Positions 58,626 to 64,000 of a stretch of DNA of 64,000 nt are shown here, in pieces. The stretch is from Endomychus coccineus (Eukaryota; Arthropoda; Insecta; Coleoptera; Endomychidae), in NCBI GenBank assembly GCA_958510875.1, contig OY294067.1:258293736-258357735 (forward strand), written 5' to 3'. The notes under the pieces were generated by a model that had not been told where the DNA came from, ran no database searches, and saw nothing but the letters and a program-made list of their open reading frames with translations. A program made the translations under genes and the position numbers. Each line of letters opens with the position of its first letter. Position 1 is the first letter of the stretch.

Positions 58626-59864
58626 GAAAGAAATCCGTGGAACAATTTTTTAGATGGGATAGAAACAAACCTACTATATTCATCCAAATTCTTTCAATTT
58701 GCTTATGGGAATGAAGTATTTCAAAACCATCATACTTCTACCAGGCAGAATATATGACTACCAACTGATGATAAAATGAGTTGGAAATAATTTATTGTAG
58801 ATGTGATTGTTGTAAAACAGTTTTTTATTCATAGTTGAATTATCTTAGTTCAATGTTCTCGAAATATTATTTATTGTATTTGGGAAAATGAGCTTGATAT
58901 TAGATAAATTAATGAATAAATGAATAAATAATCTGCATAATTAACTTATTCGAAAAATTATGCGGAAACGGTTCTCTGGTAAGGATTTCATGATACTCAT
59001 TTCGAATTGCAGAATATGGACTTATAAAAATAAAAGTAACACTAATAATTAATTGAGAGCTACTTAGTTTAGTATTCGAAAGCATAGTGTATGTACATAA
59101 TGAATTAATAGTGTCATCCGCTTGAAATGACGTTGTATAGTACATCCAATATAGACTTGTTATGACTGACATATGGGTTTGCTCTATTTGTACATTGCTT
59201 CCTATTACAGAACCTGAGCGCAGATTGTAACACTATTAACAAACTAAGCCTTGCTATTTTCCAACATCCCTCTGCTTATTAGATTAGGCACTTTCATTTT
59301 ATGCTGATTAGTTTATTATGTATTTTTTTTCATTTTCTCTTCGAGCACTATTGCTTTTGCTATACACACAAACTGACACAACAATATGAGGTCGTTTTAT
59401 TATTGACTTTGTAGATATATTTTAAACAAATCTTCACAGAAGATCCTACATTAAAATATTCTCATGATCTATAGTGTATCCAAATATGGAAAGTGTACTC
59501 CTAATGTCATGAATGTATATGTATTAATGTATTTTGGGGTACTTTGTTGGAGTTTTTTTGTCTCCTATGATTTGTGTTGTGTTTCCTCAAAATATTGTGT
59601 GGACTCTCTCGTACTCATGTCGAAAGAAGCAAGAAGCGGAACCCGAGGATTCATAATATAGTTTCATTTCTTCTGAGATAAGAAGTTATTGAAATATCAG
59701 AAACTATGTATGATTGTGTCGCGAATTTACATTGGTGCTGATACATCAAACAGTGGTGACCATATTTATCAATTTTGTCAAAATTCATTTTATAACTAAC
59801 AGCGGAACCATCGACATCAGATTTATCTTCCTTCCACCTTAAGCTAGAAGTAGTTTTTTTTATA
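58626..59864. other. intronic, no recognisable element
   Basis: AT-rich; nothing recognised. Confidence 0.4.
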
Positions 59865-60690
59865 CTTTGACTACTCGAAAGGGAAACCTATAATGTTCGA
59901 AGAACATCGTGTGAACCAGCGGTGAATGTTGAGATAGGTGTAGGCATTCGAAAGACCATAGCCATAGGGAAAGACCTCACATCTTCCCTGGGATGTAAAG
60001 TAGCTTTTGCCACGGAATAGAAAACTAAGTTTCTGTGAAGCGGTTTTCGTAATGGACCTCACATGATCATTCCATGAGAGAGTACTGTCGTTGATGATCC
60101 CGAGCATGGATATGGAAGACGTCATATGAATAGATGAACCTTACATTATCATATTAGGGATTGTGATATCCGCCTTCCTGTAAAAGACGCAAGCTTGAGT
60201 TTTGGTTGCATCACACTCTACTAGATTATCAGATCCTCATTTCAAAATATTCGCCACATCTCCATCAATTGCGTAAACCTGTCTCTGTCTCGCTCCTCTG
60301 ACTTCATTGGACGGCATAGGGGCTCTAGATGAGAAAGCAGTATGAAGTGTACCATCATCTGCAAAGCTGTGAATGGATGGTGACTTCCAGCAGATCGTTT
60401 ATATGGAGCGGAAACAAAGTTGGTGCCAAGACGTATCCCTGTGAAACACCAGCATTGGACATTGTATCGGAGGATACTCCATCAGTCACCACACGGAGTA
60501 ATCTATCTGAGAGAAGACTCGATAGTAAGCGACAAAGTTGACACGGCAAACCATATGACGGAAGTTTCCCAAGAAGGTTTTGGTGCCCGACTCGGTAACA
60601 CATTAACGTCTTATTTTGTTCATTATCCATTTTGTATTCATTGGATGTGATATGCAGTATAGAAACATGAACTAACTGGCATGGATTCCA
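59865..60690 (-). pseudogene. LINE reverse transcriptase relic (family A), most complete copy
   Basis: Minus strand: RVGHQNLLGKLPSYGLP, CRLLSSLLSDRLLRVVTDGV, SNAGVSQGYVLAPTLFPLHI, NDLL, then after a frameshift IHSFADDGTLHTAFSSRAP with the catalytic FADD encoded at 60,354-60,365. Then NLVECDATKTQACVF, SISMLGIINDSTLSWNDHVR, TASQKLSFLFRGKSYFTS, an internal deletion and a C-terminal SQHS.AGSHDVLRTL-like ending. These are the palm and thumb blocks of a jockey/CR1-like LINE. Three or more frameshifts and a TGA break it. The 5' part of the element is absent. Confidence 0.9.
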
Positions 60691-61130
60691 CAACCAATTG
60701 TGAATATTGCAACATAATTCAAGAATATTCTAGATATATGTAATTCATATTGTGGTTTATTGATTGTGTGAAGAGCGATTTTAGTTTAAATTTCCAAAAT
60801 TTCTTTTGGCCGAAATTCGATGTTAACCTTCTGCGCGAATACAAATACAAATAAGATTAACCGTTACAGTTATAATATGTAATGTCTATAGGTTCATAAG
60901 AAATGTTACCCTAAAGATTTACTTCAATATAGAACAATATAAAATATCACAATGAAACGTCGCTTGACTCAGGTCTAAGTCATTAAACCAATATGTGTTC
61001 AAATAAATCTTATAACATGCGAAATCATCCATTGGAGTTTGGAATATACCGAACGTGTAATGAATTTTCAATTGTCAAGTTGAAAATACGTCATTTTACG
61101 AACTTGTGCTTACAATTGACATCCACGTTT
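60691..61130. other. intronic, unassigned
   Basis: AT-rich; nothing recognised. Confidence 0.4.
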
Positions 61131-62072
61131 AGTCCAGGCAATAAGCCGAGAAAAACGTCATAATAAAAAAAATATATATAGTAAGCTAGAATTTCAAAAT
61201 TTTGTTTGCATTTTTTTCCTGATACCCCATAGATCATATATGACTTTCAAGACCGCGGAAGTCGACCTTTCTACCCCCTAAAACGGGGTTTCGACCCCTC
61301 AGAGGAACATTCTTATAAAAACAATTCAAAAGTAAAAAAAATTAATGAATTATGAGCCCAAAATGACCCCCAGTATGTTTTTTGGGTCTCTGATCACGAT
61401 TCCGCAGTTAGTTTTCTCAGAAAACTCCCTCCAGATGAGAAATTTGGAAAATTTATATATAATACATAATTTAAAAATTACCTCTAGTATGGTTTTTGGG
61501 TCGCTGATCACGATTCCGCTGTTATTTTCCCCAAAAAACTCTCGTGATCAACGACCCCAAAAACCTACTAGATATAAAGAATTATACTTCATTATTCATA
61601 AGCGTCTCAGGAAAATCTCAAATTTCCCGAATTTTCCATCCGGAGAGGTTTTTGGGAAACATAACAGCGGTATCGCGATCAGCGATCCAAAAACCTACTA
61701 GAGATCATTTTTGCAACAATATTAGAAATTATATATTACATATAATAATTTTTTCAAATTTCCCACCTGGAGGGAGTTTTCCGAGAAAACTAACTGTCGA
61801 ATCGTGATCAGCGACCCAAAAAACATACCAGGGGTCATTTTCGGCTCTTAATTCATTAATTTTCTAAGCTTTCGGATTGTTTTTATAAGGATGCTCCTCT
61901 GAGGGGTTGAAACCCCGTTTTGAGGGCGTAGAAAGGCGACCCTCGCGGTCTTGATTGTCATGAATGATCTATGGTGTTTTCGAAAAAATTTCGAAATTCC
62001 ACCTTACTATATTTTTTTTTTATTTTCCACCTCACTATATTTTTTTTAATTTTTCGGTTCGTTGCCTGGACT
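61131..62072. mobile_element. foldback element, 942 bp, arms about 410 bp
   Basis: Starts agtccaggcaa and ends ttgcctggact. Almost the whole element is one palindrome centred near 61,600: gaccgcggaagtcgac / gcgaccctcgcggtc, acggggtttcgacccctcag / ctgaggggttgaaacccc, tgaattatgagcccaaaatg mirrored, ctccctccagatgagaaat / tttcccacctggagggag. Each arm has two copies of a gggtcgctgatcacgattcc motif (61,379 and 61,497; complements at 61,672 and 61,797). No coding. Target duplication not clear. Confidence 0.9.
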
Positions 62073-63600
62073 AGTTGCCTACCAGGAACTTTTCTATTTT
62101 GCTACTTATATCATAATTAGCTATTCGATTCCTGAAATATTTTCAATTCGTTTTCTACTGATTTCATAACAAATTCGAATTGTTTTCAATCATTTAAGCT
62201 TAACACGGTCCAGAATTTGAAATGCATTTCTACATTTCTTTTTCTTTAGAGGGAACCTATGAATTCGATGTAATATGTTGCAGATGATCGAAAGAGATTC
62301 CACACAATGTTTTTAAGTTTCTAGATCTTTCCACTTCCTTCACAGTAGAAGCACTTGATATTATAAGATCTCATAATTTATTTAACGTTAAGTATTCTAT
62401 TCCAAGAAAAGAAAGTGGCTTGATGAATCAACTGGCATATTTAACTCGACCTATTCAAGTACAACAATATTCAAATAATATAAATTTGGTTGTGACGCTT
62501 CCAGCAAAATTAACAACCATTTGAATCTCACTTTTGATGCAATAAATTCCAAATCATTTCTCTATTGAATTAACATTGTCATTCCTATCGCTTTTCATAA
62601 TTATTATTCATTATCATGGTGATCATTATATTATATCCCAAAACAATCATCAGAATGAGCAGAAAAATAATAAAGTATGCTAATATTGGCATGAACAGGT
62701 ATCTTCGTCGGCTTAGCCGTGTTCAAAGTCTTAAACTGATCGGTTGCAAACGATTAGAAACAACTGAAGAAGTGAAAAACGTCAAATAATTATCTGTCCT
62801 TACATTGAAACTATTTGCATTGATGGAAATAATCAATGAATAGGATGGCATATGGGAGAAGGCGGGGCGTAACGGGTCTCTTAAGAGTTATTACTCATTA
62901 CACCGAGAGGAAATATGTAAAAAACTACAGTTACCTGCAAAATGTCTTATTCTGTTATCGGTTCGGTTGCAACATGAAAAACAATTAAAGATGAAAAAGA
63001 GAAATGTTATGACAATTGAAGCTAAAATCTTTCATGAGTCCTTCATGACCCGGTACAGAAGTAAAATGGGCCCTCAGGGACCAAATGAACATAATACTAT
63101 TTAAATGCTTGAATCACATAACATCAACTCAACACACTTTATGAACAGGATTCACCGTTCTATAGATTTTGAATATAAAGATACACAGTACAGGCACTCA
63201 TCGTCTGTATCACTTTCTTAATTTGCGTTCTGTACTTTTCCTATCTTCGATTATTTGGTCCCCTTGTAGTTATGATATTCGTCGTGTTTTACTCAAGTTT
63301 CCGTTTTACAGTATTCTTTCGTTCACCAGTATCTTTTGACCAGCTTCCAACACATGTTTATACTGTAAACTTGATATTAACCCTGTCACACTTCGTCTTT
63401 TCGGAATTTGTTTTTCTGTAGAAACTTTAAGAAATGTAAATGCCTGAGTTGGTGAAAACATCTCAAAATACTCAATACTCGTGACACCAAGAGATGACAC
63501 GGGTAAGGTATTCGTGTTTATACAGAATTTCTGAACCCACCATGGAAATAAAAAAGAGTGACGACATGAGAACACTCACTTTGTTAGGAAAGGGGCAATC
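62073..63600. other. intronic, no recognisable element
   Basis: AT-rich. An 89-codon minus frame at 63,306-63,575 lacks motifs and is probably chance. Confidence 0.4.
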
Positions 63601-63990
63601 TGTTGGTATACCGATAAAGAACAGCAGAAGGTATGGGGCCGGAGTTTTTGGGCCCTAAAGCAAATACTCCGAACCCATTGGTGAATACACCAGTATCTTT
63701 CTAGCAGAGGTCTATGCAATTGAGAGATGTGCAGAGCTCAATATGGACAAAGGATACAAAAAGGAGGACATAGCCTTTATGTTCGATAGTCAACCAGCTA
63801 TGAAAGCACTGAGCTCAAAAATAGTTTTCAACTGCAAAACTAAGCTAAACATCTTAGGAGTGGAGAACAGAATCACTCTCATTGGGTTCCAGGACATATA
63901 GTCATCGAGGGAAATGAATCCTAGCACCTTTCTGAGGTAAACGCAACTCAGTACAACGTCCTGGAGTTCTCTGCCGGGTCACATAATCCA
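63601..63990 (+). pseudogene. LINE RNase H domain relic
   Basis: Pieces of a retrotransposon RNase H in three frames: WYTD (first catalytic Asp), GVFGP..KYSEPIGEYTSIFL, AEVYAIERCAELNM (catalytic Glu), IAFMFDSQPAMKALSSKIV (second Asp), LIG then WVPGHIVIEGNES (catalytic His block). All four RNase H active-site residues can be placed, but stops at GP*SK and NES* and frameshifts around the first and last blocks make it dead. It is a different family from the RNase H relic at 27.3 kb. It may continue beyond the window. Confidence 0.88.
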
Positions 63991-64000
63991 TAACCCTCCT

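Larger units (their letters stand above)
28603..64000 (+). other. Shab: putative Shab intron 2, runs off the window
   Basis: After the GTGAGT donor no frame with Kv2 S1-S6, the pore TVGYGD or the ILAVVSI-like start of the next exon was found on the + strand. The following exon is therefore probably beyond the window, making this intron at least 35.4 kb. It is filled with the mobile elements listed below. A very small exon cannot be excluded by eye. Confidence 0.6.

Noticed and set aside
63306..63575. 89-codon minus-strand frame
   Set aside because: No motif and low-complexity composition; the neighbouring recognisable coding signal is the + strand RNase H relic.
1..64000. CRISPR arrays, rRNA genes, LTR retrotransposons
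   Set aside because: No regularly spaced short repeats, no rRNA-like conserved blocks and no paired direct LTRs with primer-binding sites were visible.

Overview
The window looks like AT-rich insect nuclear DNA. The only host gene I can support is the 5' coding part of Shab, the Kv2 voltage-gated potassium channel gene, on the + strand. The Shab peptide reads as an arthropod Kv2 channel, and the rest is an insect-style population of transposon relics: Penelope-like elements, Tc1/mariner, jockey/CR1-like LINEs, hAT-type MITEs and long foldback elements. I cannot name the order or species. I see no bacterial genes, CRISPR arrays, rRNA, or convincing tRNA genes.

Layout. 1-23.5 kb lies upstream of the first recognised Shab coding exon and may be intergenic or 5' intron. 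It holds a hAT-like MITE, Penelope-like (PLE) fragments at about 0.4, 12.8-13.9, 15.2 and 20.2-21.2 kb, LINE remnants at 3.8, 10.5 and 19.5 kb, an internally deleted Tc1/mariner-like element (16.4-17.2 kb), a mariner transposase relic (18.6-19.1 kb), and a hairpin followed by a hammerhead ribozyme motif (5.1-5.4 kb). At 23,525-23,872 comes the Shab exon with the start codon. Intron 1 (4.3 kb) carries a foldback repeat and a LINE RNase H relic. Exon 2 (28,165-28,602) completes the cytoplasmic T1 tetramerisation domain. No S1-S6 membrane segment was found, so the next intron appears to run at least 35 kb to the window edge.

That putative intron contains four more long foldback or long-terminal-inverted-repeat elements (30.5, 32.8, 45.1 and 61.1 kb), a tight hairpin repeat at 40.7 kb, two more Tc1/mariner-type transposase relics, several copies of one LINE family, a complex Penelope cluster at 51-54 kb with two further hammerhead motifs and a head-to-head inverted pair, a tandem array with alternating A/B units (56.1-57.4 kb), and LINE reverse transcriptase and RNase H fragments to the end.

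The most interesting material is the Penelope/hammerhead set, a head-to-head Penelope junction shared by two separate loci, the density of long inverted repeats inside what should be transcribed Shab intron, and the A/B tandem array. All mobile-element genes seen are broken by stops, frameshifts or deletions.
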